Part shown: positions 43,467 to 53,633 of the stretch, piece after piece
How the letters are laid out: the number at the start of each line of letters is the position of its first letter
Position numbering within the stretch: the first letter of the stretch is position 1
Source: Argyresthia goedartella
Lineage: Eukaryota > Arthropoda > Insecta > Lepidoptera > Argyresthiidae
Direction: 5' to 3'
DNA: 64,000 bases
Assembly: GCA_949825045.1 (NCBI GenBank)
Contig: OX463809.1
Location: 5,421,501-5,485,500, forward strand
The notes under the pieces: model-generated
Database searches by the model: none
Told to the model about the DNA's origin: nothing
What the model saw: only the letters and a program-made list of their open reading frames with translations
Position numbers and translations under genes: made by a program

Positions 43467-46430
43467 TTAAGAAAAGGGTTTAAGGAGTTGTTCCGTGTCC
43501 TCATACGAAAGGGTTTTTAGAAGTTTCGTGATTTCAATTTTACTTTCGTGGATTGACAAAGACCTAGAATTTCCTGAATTTCTTAGCTTTCTGTGTATAC
43601 CGTTGTAGACCAACAGCGCGGCCGCATCCCCAAAGCGGCGAGCAAAATTAGTGCAGGTACGTGGTGCCGGGGCCCTGTAAGTTCGACGCGAGCACATGTG
43701 GCCATAACTCTCAGAGAGTATGATATTTTTGTGGGCTGATAGACTGACTTTCAACAGATAGAGCTGGCGCACGGTAAGGACTTGAGCTTCATTGTAGAGG
43801 TCAGTTGTGGCATATCTGAAAGGTCTCCGTAACATTGATTTCAGAACTGAGCGTTGCGCCCTCTCTACACTTAGCATTACTGTTTTACCGGCACTACCCC
43901 AGACAGAAATACAATAAACTAGAATCGATTGACACAGGGCATAATACACTGTTTTAAGTGTATCTACAGAGGCTGCATTTCTGAGGTTTCTCATAATGTA
44001 GGCGATCCTACGGATACGTCCTGAAAGAATTTTCAGGTGTTCGTGGAAATTTAGTTTTTCATCTACCATCACACCCAGGTATCTGATTACCTGAGCTCTG
44101 GATATGCTTTTACAGTCGCAGTTTTCTTTTACTGTACATAGATGAATCTTCAAATCAGTGGAGTCTGGAGGGGCCGATGCAGATGTCTTGTGAAAGCAAA
44201 GGTATTTTGTTTTAGATGCGTTTAGTGTTAGTAAATTATGTTGTAGCCATCTAGATATAGTCATCATTCCTGTTTCGGCAGCTAAAAATGCCTCTTGCCA
44301 TTTTTTTCCATGAAATAATACAACTGTGTCATCGGCGTAGCAAATCAATTCAGCGTTTTTATTTTTAAGTTGCAGTATGTCGTTCATGTACAAAATAAAC
44401 AACGTCGGGCCCAGTATACTTCCTTGAGGAACTCCAAAGTTGATTGGTTTGGGGTCACTCCTGTGCCGGCCAACTCCCAGACACTGCTTCCGCCCTGTCA
44501 AGTAGCTCTTAAACCATTCAAGGGCCAGACCTCGAATTCCCGAAATTTCTAGCTTTTTTAGCAAGATAGGGACGGAAACAGTATCAAAGGCTTTGGCTAG
44601 GTCCAGGAATACGCCAACACATCTTTGTCCTACATCAAGTCTGTTCGATATTAATGACGTAAGAAGGGAAACCGCATCCTCGGTAGACTTTCCCTGTCTG
44701 AAACCGAACTGCCGTGCAGAGAGGATCTTGTTTTGTTCAAGGTACCGTACAAGTCGCCCATTCATCACCTTTTCCAATATTTTTGAAAAAGTACCAAGCA
44801 AGGAGATTGGTCTGTAGTTGCCGGGAGAGTCTTTCGCACCACCTTTATGTATTGGACAAATAGATGCAATCTTCCACTGATCTGGGAAATGTCCCGTGGA
44901 AAGGCTGAGATTGCAAATAAATGTAAAAGGTTCAGCTATGACATGAAAAATCCTTTTCAGAAGCAAATTTCTCAATCCATCTATACCAGGTGCTTTGTTA
45001 TTTTGGAGTTTTTTTATCATTGAATGTATTTCATTTGCATCTGTCGGTTTAAGAAAAAAGGAGTCCTTGGAGTTGGATTCTGGTTTAATGGAAGTTGCTA
45101 GTGATTCCTCAGTTTCAGACAGGTTTTCCAGTATCTCATTTGCCAGTGTCTGCCCCACCGTTGAGAAGAACTCATTGCACTTGTCTAGGGATTGCTTTGG
45201 ATTAGAAGTACCTGGGATCTGCGTCAATTCTGTTGGTTCTTTTTTGTTTGAATTTAGGTGGCATATGTTTTTAATTGTAGTCCAGAGTTTCTTAGGATTT
45301 CCTTGATTCTTTTTTAGTTCTCCGTCTTCATGCACTGTTTTTAATTTTCGCAGGAGATCGTTGCAGAAGTTTCGGTAACGTTTATAAATTAGTTGAAGTG
45401 TTGCGTTGTTTTGGTTCTGCTCAAGACGTGCTTCGCTGTGTAACCGATCGCGATGTTTAATGCAACGGACAAGCCCAGGCGTAATCCAAGGTTTTATTAT
45501 ATATTTCGATCTAGTGATTCGTTTTTCGGAGGTGTGACTTCCCACAATTTTTGTCAGTATTTCAGTGAAGATAGTAACCGACTCATCGACACTTTCTTTC
45601 GATGTGACACTGGACCAGTCCACTGTTTCTAATTCCTCCCTTATAGCGTCGTAATCTACTTTCAGAAATGTATGCGTTTGTCTAGTTATTTTGTTTTTAT
45701 TTATAGCCAAGCCGATCATTGTCATACTGTGATCAGTCACACCTGTCTCACATACCACTCCGACAACTGGGGCTCGTGATTTCACAAATATATGATCAAT
45801 ACACGAGTTTCCACGTGTGGGTTTTGTGATAGCGGGTAGTAAACCATTTTCGGCATTTAGGCAAAGATATTCGGAACTATCACCATCATTGCTACCTGTC
45901 AAGATATTTATATTTATGTCACCACCCAAGACTAAATTTGTCCTATCCCCGAGTTTATGCAGGGTCGATTGCAAGTCTGAGAGAAATTTGTCAGTATTTC
46001 CAAACGACGGCGACCTGTATATGCCTATGATTGTAATTATGTTGGGAATCTCGACAAGCAGGCAGTCTGCCTCTTTAAAGTGTGGTTCCGAAACCAAGGC
46101 ATTCCAGATGTCTCTTATATATATAACTACACCACTATTCTTATTTATAAATTTATTTGTTTGATGTTCAGTATATCCTGGTATTTGGGGTATGATTGAC
46201 GACGAATTTATTTGACACTCTGTCAGAATGATCACATCAAGGCAAATTTTGAGTCTTTTAAGATTAACTAGGAAGGTATCAAAATTCTTGTTTATACTTC
46301 TTATGTTAAAACTCAATATACTGAAACTGTAATCCCGCGTCAAAAACTTCTCACACATTTCCGACATACTCAACTGATGACAAACAATATTTAGCGAATC
46401 TAAATCATCACTTAGATCGAGTGGTATCAT
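43467..46430 (-). CDS. LINE-F ORF2: endonuclease and reverse transcriptase, intact
   Basis: The 987-residue protein has an APE-type endonuclease in the first 240 residues: FNIRSINKNFDTFL, ILTECQI, VLGGDININIL, SCIDHIFV, VTDHSMTMI. This gives the N, E, D/N and D/H active-site set. The linker carries KPWITPGLVRCIKHRDRLHS. RT follows with GNYRPISLLGTFSKILEKVM, FGFRQGKSTEDAV, VGVFLDLAKAFDTVS, FGVPQGSILGPTLFILYMND and LICYADDTVVLF. The C terminus ends SYEDTEQLLKPFS. No stop or frameshift is visible. It acts in the nucleus by target-primed reverse transcription. An upstream Met at the frame start fits LINE-B's MDKVDLAGDLD region. Confidence 0.93.
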   Translation of the reverse strand: MIPLDLSDDLDSLNIVCHQLSMSEMCEKFLTRDYSFSILSFNIRSINKNFDTFLVNLKRLKICLDVIILTECQINSSSIIPQIPGYTEHQTNKFINKNSGVVIYIRDIWNALVSEPHFKEADCLLVEIPNIITIIGIYRSPSFGNTDKFLSDLQSTLHKLGDRTNLVLGGDININILTGSNDGDSSEYLCLNAENGLLPAITKPTRGNSCIDHIFVKSRAPVVGVVCETGVTDHSMTMIGLAINKNKITRQTHTFLKVDYDAIREELETVDWSSVTSKESVDESVTIFTEILTKIVGSHTSEKRITRSKYIIKPWITPGLVRCIKHRDRLHSEARLEQNQNNATLQLIYKRYRNFCNDLLRKLKTVHEDGELKKNQGNPKKLWTTIKNICHLNSNKKEPTELTQIPGTSNPKQSLDKCNEFFSTVGQTLANEILENLSETEESLATSIKPESNSKDSFFLKPTDANEIHSMIKKLQNNKAPGIDGLRNLLLKRIFHVIAEPFTFICNLSLSTGHFPDQWKIASICPIHKGGAKDSPGNYRPISLLGTFSKILEKVMNGRLVRYLEQNKILSARQFGFRQGKSTEDAVSLLTSLISNRLDVGQRCVGVFLDLAKAFDTVSVPILLKKLEISGIRGLALEWFKSYLTGRKQCLGVGRHRSDPKPINFGVPQGSILGPTLFILYMNDILQLKNKNAELICYADDTVVLFHGKKWQEAFLAAETGMMTISRWLQHNLLTLNASKTKYLCFHKTSASAPPDSTDLKIHLCTVKENCDCKSISRAQVIRYLGVMVDEKLNFHEHLKILSGRIRRIAYIMRNLRNAASVDTLKTVYYALCQSILVYCISVWGSAGKTVMLSVERAQRSVLKSMLRRPFRYATTDLYNEAQVLTVRQLYLLKVSLSAHKNIILSESYGHMCSRRTYRAPAPRTCTNFARRFGDAAALLVYNGIHRKLRNSGNSRSLSIHESKIEITKLLKTLSYEDTEQLLKPFS

Positions 46431-46727
46431 TTTTTATGCGAAAATAAACTAACACAGGTCGAGTAATTACTCGCCCTGCATACAGCTTGACGATGGATTT
46501 GATGTGATTTGTTTTGTTTGTCATGGCTAACATTATTTGTAAGTATGAGCGATGTACTGGATTTATTATGTTTACTTGGTTTGGTTTGATTTGGGAAGAC
46601 AGTTTTATCGCATTGTCTGAGGTATGGTGGAGGTGGGGTTGGGGAGATACAATATAAATAAATATATATAATAAGACACGATAGTAGCACAGTATTAAGT
46701 TTCATGTTAAAAGAAGACCAGAGTAAT

Positions 46728-47795
46728 CTAATTATTTTTATGATGTGAAGTCGAGGAATTAGTGTATGGGCCAATTTTTTGGTCGATATCTTGTTCAGTG
46801 CGGATGGGGATTGCAGGGCTTTTTTCTGCTTTACGGACGAATATGCAGCCGTCGCGAACCCAGGAGAATCGAAACTTGTATTGCAGTGCCCGCAATCTTG
46901 TGCTCCGAAATAACAGCCGGTTAGCTTTGGTCAGCCGTTCATTCATGAAGATGTCAGAGTTTGTCCCGGCTACACTGTCTTGGGAAGTAACATTCTTCCT
47001 TTCCTTTGCGGCCTTTATCATCTCATCTCGTTTGGCTCGGCGGGCTAGTTTTACTACGATAGGCCGAGGAAGGTTTTTCGGGTTTGAGGGTGACGGAACT
47101 AGGGCCGATCTTCGGGGTCCGGCACGATGAACTCCGTCGATATCAGCCGCGGCAAGCTCGACTCCTATCTTGGTGGCAGCTACAAGGACCAGTTGGCAGA
47201 TGTTTTCGTTCTGGGTCTCCGGGATACCTGCAATCTCCAGCTCATTTCTGAGACCTTGCTGTTGCAGTTCGGCTATGGTGGTACGGAGGTCGGTAATTTC
47301 CGAGTCTTTGAACTCCATGGTTTTATCGTTTTCTGAGGTAGGCTGGGATGTTGATGATAGCAGAGAAATTTGGTGTTTAAGCTCGGCTACCTCTCTTCTA
47401 AGTAGAGCGATTTCATCATTTTGAAGCGCTAGATCACCGACCGCCGCTTTAAGCTGTCGAATTTCTGTGAGTATAATGGAGAGATCAAACGCGGCGCCAT
47501 ACTCCATAAACCTGTCCAGCTCAGGCGCTCTGTCTCTCCTATAAGTCACATTTAAGTTTGCATTTGTACGGACGGGGGTGTCGCTATTGTCTCCTCTAGG
47601 CTGCTTTTGCTTGCATTCAGGGCATATACATGTTAGGATGTTGTCTGTGGAACTAAGTTGTTCGGAATCATATACACATAGTTTGTGTAATCTGTTTGCG
47701 CAGCGGATGCAATCATAAAATTCCACCTCTTCTATGGCTCCACGGCAGACATCACATTGAAGGAACGGTCCCAGCATTGTCCCAACATTTGACAT
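46728..47795 (-). CDS. LINE-F ORF1: PHD-like finger and coiled coil, intact
   Basis: I chose the Met before SNVGTMLGPFLQ; the frame is open further upstream to 47918 but that part looks like 5' UTR. The N terminus has CDVCRGAIEEVEFYDCIRC, then HKLCV and CPECKQ, a C4HC3 PHD-like zinc finger. A coiled coil follows (ALQNDEIALLRREVAELKHQ), then the RNA-binding-like core LRNELEIAGIPE, RPIVVKLARRAKRDEMIKAA and FMNERLTKANRLLF. It would bind element RNA and assist integration. It lies 297 bases upstream of ORF2. Confidence 0.88.
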   Translation of the reverse strand: MSNVGTMLGPFLQCDVCRGAIEEVEFYDCIRCANRLHKLCVYDSEQLSSTDNILTCICPECKQKQPRGDNSDTPVRTNANLNVTYRRDRAPELDRFMEYGAAFDLSIILTEIRQLKAAVGDLALQNDEIALLRREVAELKHQISLLSSTSQPTSENDKTMEFKDSEITDLRTTIAELQQQGLRNELEIAGIPETQNENICQLVLVAATKIGVELAAADIDGVHRAGPRRSALVPSPSNPKNLPRPIVVKLARRAKRDEMIKAAKERKNVTSQDSVAGTNSDIFMNERLTKANRLLFRSTRLRALQYKFRFSWVRDGCIFVRKAEKSPAIPIRTEQDIDQKIGPYTNSSTSHHKNN

Positions 47796-48558
47796 TGCGT
47801 ACTTATGTCCAGTTAGCGAATTAAATAAACAAAGTGCATGCAGAGTTTGTCTCCGAGAGACAGCTCGAACTCTCGGTCCGCCGTCGCTTCTATAAAGTAG
47901 TGTACTCACTCCGCGCACCGACGATGAGTCACTTCAAAGCGCGCGAGCGCTGTCGGTCATTGCTATGGGGCTGCCGCATGCGAGGTTGTTGCTTACGTCG
48001 AGCGCGTAGCGTTGAGAGTTGACTGCGCCTGGACGGTCAGCTGATGCACGGGCCCGTCTCGTGATCGATGAAGTACACTTTATTTAGCACTCCAAATGCT
48101 GTTTTTACAGTCGATTTCAATCTAGCTGATGTGCACACTGTGGTTTATTTTATTTATTTATTTATTTATTTTATTTGGGACATCAACAGCACATTACAGT
48201 AAAAATATAACAATACAAAACAGTACAGTGAAGCAGGCCAATAACAGATGTCCACCGATATACAAATATATATAAGTTTAGGAACTAAAACGTTTGCAAT
48301 TTATAAGGTTAAAGGTTTAAACATGTATTTATATAATGATAGTGAAAGCACGAACAATGTATAAATTTGGTTATTGAGGAGAAACAAAACAAAATATAAT
48401 TAAGTAAGATTAGAATTAGAGTGTTGGACGAGTGTGATGTGTGATATGTGGAGTGTATGTGATGGTGTATTGGAGAAAGATAGTGAGATATGTAGCCCTA
48501 GTGATTTTGAATGTTGAGGAAGGGGAGGAGGGGAGGGAAAGGGATGGGGATTATAATA

Positions 48559-51510
48559 TTAAGTGCTTGAGTGACTGAGTAACTTCATAGTTCGACTCTT
48601 GAATGTGTTCCTTGTACAATCAAATGGGTCAATAGAACTGAACCGTTTATTGTATAAGTTTAGGATACGAAGTAAAGGGGAGTTTTGGGCGTATTTAGTA
48701 TTAACGTTGGGTGTGTGGAACATTAAGTTTACCGAGTGGCGCGTGCGTGTGGTGGCAGCGCGATAGCCAACCAATTCGACAAGGGTGGTACTATCAATAC
48801 GACCGCTGAGAATGTCGTGCAGGACAGACATATCGAGAGCCATTCTACGATTATTAAGATCCATCACATGATGATATTTACAGGAGGTAAGGTAGTCGCA
48901 GTTTTTACGTTTAGTTCGGTAGTCCAAATAACGGACAAATTTTCTCTGGATACCCTCCAATCGATCTTTGTGTGTAATGTATTGTGGGCACCAAACAGCG
49001 CTGGCGTATTCCAAAATACTACGCACGTAGGCAAAATAGAGGACCCTTATGCATGTAATATCATTGAACGCAGCACACGTACGAAATATAAATCCCAGAT
49101 TTCTGTAGGCGCGGTTGGCGATGTCGTCTATGTGTTGATCGAAAGTAAGTTTAGCGTCGAGGGTCACGCCCAAGTCGCGGACAGTGTTAACGCGTGCTAT
49201 TACTTGATCCTTAAAGCAGTATGTATGGACAATTGGGTTTGGACTGCGAGTGAAGGAGATCTGAAGGCACTTGGAGATGTTGACATTAATGCGATTGTTG
49301 AAGTAATACTCAGAGAGCCGGTCCAGATCGTCCTGCAATCCAATGCAGTCATTAACGCTACGTATTTTAGCAAATATCTTTTTGTCATCAGCATACATTA
49401 TAAATTGGCAATTTTTAAATACTGTATATATATCGTATAGGTATGCATTATAAAATAACGGACCCAGATGTGATCCTTGTGGAACACCAGAAGAAACGCT
49501 CACAAAATCTGACCTGAAACCACCAAGCACAACCGCTTGACATCTATTAGACACATAGGACGAGACCCACCTGTAAATATCTCCACGAAGACCCAACCTA
49601 TAAAGCTTACGGAGCAGGATGACGTGGTCCACACGATCAAAAGCTTTTTCAAAGTCCGTGTAGACCACGTCAACCTGCATCCTGCCATCCATTGCTCGGA
49701 GGACATAATGTACAAATTCTGCAAGATTCGAGACGGTAGAACGGCCCTTCAAAAAGCCATGCTGTTGCGGGGGAATTCCTTTTGCTAATGTTCCATAGAT
49801 AGTGTCATAAACAATTCTCTCAAACACCTTACCGAATATGTTAAGAATTGAGATGGGGCGATAATTTGAAATAGGTAGCTTAGAACCTTTCTTATGTATA
49901 GGTACCACAAGAGCCTCTTTCCACTTGGTTGGGAATGTACCCTTTTTAATGGAAATGTTAAATAGAATGTTAAGTGGAATGGAGAGACTCTTGGCGGACC
50001 TGACAATAAAATATGGGGGGATTCCATCACTACCGGCCCCACCGTTGGGATCTAAGAGTGACAAGTATTTTACCACCGATTCGGGTGTACTTTGTATGGT
50101 GCTCACAATACTACCATCATCACAATAAGGAGGATCTAACTCTTTATCCACGTAAGTGGCTGCAGGTTTGATAAATACTGAAGAGAAGAAATTGTTAAAC
50201 CCGGCACATATGTCTTCACCCTTTTCGTAAGTGCTGTTGTTGTGCTCGAATTTCTTCGGATAGGCCGAACTGCCACGACGTGCTCTGACGTACGCCCATA
50301 GTTGTTTCGGGTCGGATTTTATGTTCTGTTGAATTGATGCGATATACTTTTTAAAGCATTGATCGTGAAAGAACTTTTGTCGACTCCGAAGCAAAGAGAA
50401 TTCGTCGTAATCACGGGGATTGCCGAAACGTTTCCATTTTGCGTGAGCTCTGCTTTTCTCGTGTATTATTTTAAGTAACGGTGTGCTATACCAAACTGGA
50501 TAGTTACATTTCTTATGACGAGTGTCTAACGGTATACATTTTGTAATAATATCGGTAAGTTTGTCGTTAAAAATGGATATAGCGTGGTCCAAGTCAGAAA
50601 CACAGAGTGATTTATCCCAGTCAACATCCATTAGCAACCTGTTGACTTCATCATAGTTACCTTTGCGAAATCTATATTTAGTGCAATTCGATTCCACCAG
50701 TGGTCCAGCAAAGATGTCCTTAATTGTGATTTCAAGTGGCGGGTGATATTTATCAACCCTGCTAAGAGGGTTTTGAGAAGTCTTGACATCTGCCGGAAAA
50801 CTAGAAACAATCAGATCCAAGATATTGCCACTGGAATTTTTAATGAAGTTTGATTGTTGTAGGTTCCAGATAGAGAATGTCTCTAAAAGACTGGCACTGG
50901 CATCTTGAATCTCTACGGAACCTTGATGAAGTTGTGTGGTGTAGCCGTCCGAGCTCCACACAATGTTGGGCATATTAAAGTCGCCAGTTATTAAAATATG
51001 TGCATTAGGGGATTGAGAGAGAACCTTATTTAGTAGTAAATTGATTTGACGTAAATCATTCGCTAAAGTTTTAGAGAACCGCGAATCAGGTGGGGCATAT
51101 GCGGTACACATGTGTAGATCCTGATTGGAGATAGCAGAGTCGATGCTACCAGCGTGCATTCGCAGGTTGTCGGCCGGAATCGTCACCCAGAGACATTCAA
51201 CTCCATCCTGTGACCACTCTGGGCGAGCTTTGGCGCCTAGCGAAGACCGGACCAAGATCATAACTCCGCCTCCATCTCGTTTTCCACAGAGAGTGCGGTT
51301 TCTATCGATTCTAAATACGTCGTATCTACTATCGCAGATTTCTGTATCTAGAATGCTATCTAATAACCAGGTCTCGGTAATGGAGATAATGTCGAAATCA
51401 TCGCTTAGAATGTTTTGGTAAAGGGTATGTAGTTTACTTCTAAGTCCACGAGTATTTTGATAGTAAATATTGAGATTAGAATTGAATATAAGTTGGTATA
51501 TATAGAACAA
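48559..51510 (-). CDS. LINE-G ORF2: CR1-type endonuclease and reverse transcriptase, intact
   Basis: The 983-residue protein begins with the endonuclease: LNIYYQNTRGLRSKLHTLYQ, ISITETWL, DGGGVMILVRSSL, LITGDFNMPNI, ILDLIVS and KYHPPLEI. RT has PISNYRPISILNIFGKVFER, QHGFLKGRSTVSNL, VDVVYTDFEKAFDRVDH, SGVPQGSHLGPLFYNAYL and FIMYADDKKIFAK, then RDLGVTLDAKLTFDQH. The C-terminal region (YRTKRKNCDYLTSCKYH) ends MKLLSHSST. All catalytic positions are present and there is no stop. The family differs from LINE-F and is close to the fragment at 38232. Confidence 0.93.
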   Translation of the reverse strand: MFYIYQLIFNSNLNIYYQNTRGLRSKLHTLYQNILSDDFDIISITETWLLDSILDTEICDSRYDVFRIDRNRTLCGKRDGGGVMILVRSSLGAKARPEWSQDGVECLWVTIPADNLRMHAGSIDSAISNQDLHMCTAYAPPDSRFSKTLANDLRQINLLLNKVLSQSPNAHILITGDFNMPNIVWSSDGYTTQLHQGSVEIQDASASLLETFSIWNLQQSNFIKNSSGNILDLIVSSFPADVKTSQNPLSRVDKYHPPLEITIKDIFAGPLVESNCTKYRFRKGNYDEVNRLLMDVDWDKSLCVSDLDHAISIFNDKLTDIITKCIPLDTRHKKCNYPVWYSTPLLKIIHEKSRAHAKWKRFGNPRDYDEFSLLRSRQKFFHDQCFKKYIASIQQNIKSDPKQLWAYVRARRGSSAYPKKFEHNNSTYEKGEDICAGFNNFFSSVFIKPAATYVDKELDPPYCDDGSIVSTIQSTPESVVKYLSLLDPNGGAGSDGIPPYFIVRSAKSLSIPLNILFNISIKKGTFPTKWKEALVVPIHKKGSKLPISNYRPISILNIFGKVFERIVYDTIYGTLAKGIPPQQHGFLKGRSTVSNLAEFVHYVLRAMDGRMQVDVVYTDFEKAFDRVDHVILLRKLYRLGLRGDIYRWVSSYVSNRCQAVVLGGFRSDFVSVSSGVPQGSHLGPLFYNAYLYDIYTVFKNCQFIMYADDKKIFAKIRSVNDCIGLQDDLDRLSEYYFNNRINVNISKCLQISFTRSPNPIVHTYCFKDQVIARVNTVRDLGVTLDAKLTFDQHIDDIANRAYRNLGFIFRTCAAFNDITCIRVLYFAYVRSILEYASAVWCPQYITHKDRLEGIQRKFVRYLDYRTKRKNCDYLTSCKYHHVMDLNNRRMALDMSVLHDILSGRIDSTTLVELVGYRAATTRTRHSVNLMFHTPNVNTKYAQNSPLLRILNLYNKRFSSIDPFDCTRNTFKSRTMKLLSHSST

Positions 51511-51723
51511 AGATTATAGTATAGATGGGGTCAGGTAATTGCTGGAAATACTCGTTTGTCGTCGTAGTATAATTAATTAGATGGGAGGGGTGTGAGACGG
51601 ATGGGTTTGTGTGTGTTGTATAAGGATGTGTAAGGAGTGGTGGTTGTGTGTATGAAAGTGTAGTGAGTTGGTGGGTATAATTTTCGGTAAAAGAAATATT
51701 TTGACCTAGAAATAAATAGCTGA

Positions 51724-52941
51724 TCATACTATTTTGACAAAATCCCTTGAGCTTCTTATATGTATCTGAGGACAATTAATAGCTTTTCGGACGTAAATAT
51801 TGCAATGCTTAACCCAAACATAAGTGTAATTAAGTTTTTGACACCAGTCTTTACAGTCCTTAAGCAGGTTTTTATTAGTCGGTGTAAGGTGATCATGGAC
51901 ATAGACTTTTCTGGCTTCTCCAGCAAATCCAATGTCCGAACTTGTTACGCCTTTAGTCTTTCGCAGGCCGGACATTATTTCATCCTTGTGTAAGCGCTGC
52001 CTCAGTTTCACAATGATGTTCTTTGGGCGCCCAGGGACCGTCTTCACTGGCTGAACGCGGTGCGCGAACTCTATGTCGCCAGGCTGCAGCGTAACTCCCG
52101 CGTGGCTTGCGATTTGAATGGCGACGTTAGACACTGACTCATTGTTTAGTTCCGGAACACCCGAAATCTCCAGGTTATTCATTCGGAGCCACTGCTGATG
52201 TGTGCCGAACTCGTTTTCAAGCACAGCAACCCGCTCCTGTGAGGCCTGGAGGTTCTTCTCGAGCTCACAGATCTTACTGCATTGGAATTCCACCTCCGCT
52301 ATTCTGCCATCCAGCTCAGCGGTAAGACTTGCCACGTGAGTAGCAATCTCTGCCTTGAGTATCTCGCGTATTTCCGCCTTCAACGTCTCGTTACCCTTAA
52401 GAATTAGTTTCTCCAGGCGTGTCTCCAGGTCCGCGAGAAACACTCCATTAGCTGCGATGTTCCTCGAGGTGGACGTATTGCTGAAGTTCTCGGTTTCGGG
52501 GTGGAGTAGAGACGCAGCGGGCGGCGGCGTATTGGTGGCGCCAGCATCGGCTGTACTGGTGACCGGCATGGAGTTGAGGGCCGGGGTGACATCTGTAGAG
52601 GCGGCCGAGGCGACATCTGTAGTGGCGGCCGAGGCGACATCTGTAGTGGCGGCCGAGTCAACATCTTTGAAGTTGGGTGTGGTGACAGCTGAGTCGGTGA
52701 CTGTAGTTCTGATTCCAACGACAGCGGGGTCTTGGGTGCCTTGTGAAGTCCGGCGCAGTTTCCTCTCCTCGATTTTGCATGAGACGCATTGTGACTGGGT
52801 ACGGTCAGCTTTAGTTAATTTTTTGAAATCCTCTGGCGATACATTGATGCACTGATAATGGTAAACTCGAGTGCAAGTTAAGCAGCCCATAGTTTCGGCT
52901 GCAGCAATAAATTTACCACATGCATCGCACTTGGCAGGCAT
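51724..52941 (-). CDS. LINE-G ORF1: PHD-like finger, low-complexity linker, coiled coil, intact
   Basis: The start at MPAKCDACGKF is chosen because the upstream frame (to 53064) is a poly-Phe translation of T-runs. CDACGKF, CLTCTRVYHYQC and CVSCKIEE form a PHD-like finger. A repeated Ala/Thr/Asp linker follows (tandem TDVASAA units near 52600-52660). Then come a coiled coil with KILELETRLEKL-like heptads and the core MNNLEISGVPEL, RPKNIIVKLRQRLHKDEIM and VYVHDHLTPTNKNLLKDC. It would package element RNA. It is about 405 residues and lies 213 bases upstream of ORF2. Confidence 0.88.
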   Translation of the reverse strand: MPAKCDACGKFIAAAETMGCLTCTRVYHYQCINVSPEDFKKLTKADRTQSQCVSCKIEERKLRRTSQGTQDPAVVGIRTTVTDSAVTTPNFKDVDSAATTDVASAATTDVASAASTDVTPALNSMPVTSTADAGATNTPPPAASLLHPETENFSNTSTSRNIAANGVFLADLETRLEKLILKGNETLKAEIREILKAEIATHVASLTAELDGRIAEVEFQCSKICELEKNLQASQERVAVLENEFGTHQQWLRMNNLEISGVPELNNESVSNVAIQIASHAGVTLQPGDIEFAHRVQPVKTVPGRPKNIIVKLRQRLHKDEIMSGLRKTKGVTSSDIGFAGEARKVYVHDHLTPTNKNLLKDCKDWCQKLNYTYVWVKHCNIYVRKAINCPQIHIRSSRDFVKIV

Positions 52942-53013
52942 AGTAATATATTCAGTTAAAAAAGAAAAAAAAAAAAAAAAACAATAAAAAATTAAAAAAA
53001 AAAAAAAAAATGA

Positions 53014-53060
53014 ATGGTGTGGCTTGGACTCGAACTCGTGGCGAACTACGTGCAACGCAA
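53014..53060 (-). other. Second tRNA-like half module in LINE-G 5' UTR
   Basis: It repeats the 3' half of the module at 53078-53151, with a B-box-like AGTTCGAGTCC, and is followed by a run of 17 T on the minus strand. It looks like a diverged tandem copy lacking the A-box half. Confidence 0.5.
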
Positions 53061-53077
53061 ACAAAAAACAAAAAACG

Positions 53078-53151
53078 ATGGTAAGGCTTGGGATCGAACT
53101 CGTGTCTAGTGCGTACGAAGCAGACGGTGTACAGTTGAACCACGGTGATAC
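53078..53151 (-). other. 74-nt tRNA-like module in LINE-G 5' UTR
   Basis: On the minus strand it has an A-box-like TGGTTCAACTG, an arm closed by GTCT/AGAC, a B-box-like AGTTCGATCCC and a T6 run three bases after its end. Spacing and length match a tRNA, but acceptor and T-stem pairing are poor, so I treat it as tRNA-derived rather than a working tRNA gene. Confidence 0.5.
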
Positions 53152-53633
53152 TTAAAAGCTCATGCGAAAATCTGGTGCGTATTGAGCCGAGTCACTGTTG
53201 TCGGCACAGCAACAGCTTGACCTTGTAGCGCCTCGACTAGACGATCCGAAACCGGTCTGTTGACTATTTCACACTATCCGTTCACATCCAAACGGCTGAT
53301 TTGAATGATGTTTGGCACAAAATACGGCTTAAAACGACGAAACACTTGGCACTTTTTTATTCACTTTGTTCCGGGCGGTATTTGCTTTGTTTTGTTAAAG
53401 TTTATTTAGCACTAGAATAGTTTTTTAACACTTAATTTGAATTTAGAAGTGAGAGGATAAAGCAACACGTCTATCTCCAATGCTAGTAGGTACGATGAAG
53501 GTTTATTATGTTTAATTCGTAAGCACTTAAAAATTGGCGGCAAACTTTGCAGTTTAATTGATTTTTAAGCAATAAAATCTATAGACCGAGTAAGGAAGCA
53601 GTTTAACGGCCAAGTGACGCGTCAAAGATGATG

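Larger units (their letters stand above)
43126..48140 (-). mobile_element. LINE-F: apparently full-length CR1/Jockey-superfamily LINE
   Basis: Two intact ORFs (46728-47795 and 43467-46430) are preceded by a GC-rich 5' UTR of about 330 bases (47800-48130). They are followed by a 340-base 3' UTR with the conserved hairpin motif and an AT-rich tail at about 43126-43145. Its 5' end abuts the tail of LINE-G. It is the best-preserved member of the family that also includes LINE-A, LINE-B and LINE-C. Confidence 0.85.
48145..53623 (-). mobile_element. LINE-G: apparently full-length CR1-like LINE
   Basis: It has two intact ORFs (51724-52941 and 48559-51510), a 5' UTR of about 680 bases with tRNA-like modules, and a 420-base 3' UTR ending in AAATAAATAAATAAATAAA at about 48146-48178. 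The 5' end next to GACGCGTCAC is set by the 10-base near-duplication at 53624-53633 shared with the far side of LINE-F. The 3' boundary with LINE-F is not exact. Confidence 0.85.

Noticed and set aside
46427..46774. 115-codon minus-strand frame between LINE-F ORF1 and ORF2 as a third ORF
   Set aside because: It overlaps the end of ORF1, is low complexity, and has no counterpart in LINE-B.
48736..49440. 234-codon plus-strand frame inside LINE-G ORF2
   Set aside because: It is the antisense shadow of a well-conserved RT domain.
52355..52855. 166-codon plus-strand frame with Val/Ala-rich repeats
   Set aside because: It is antisense to the low-complexity linker of LINE-G ORF1.
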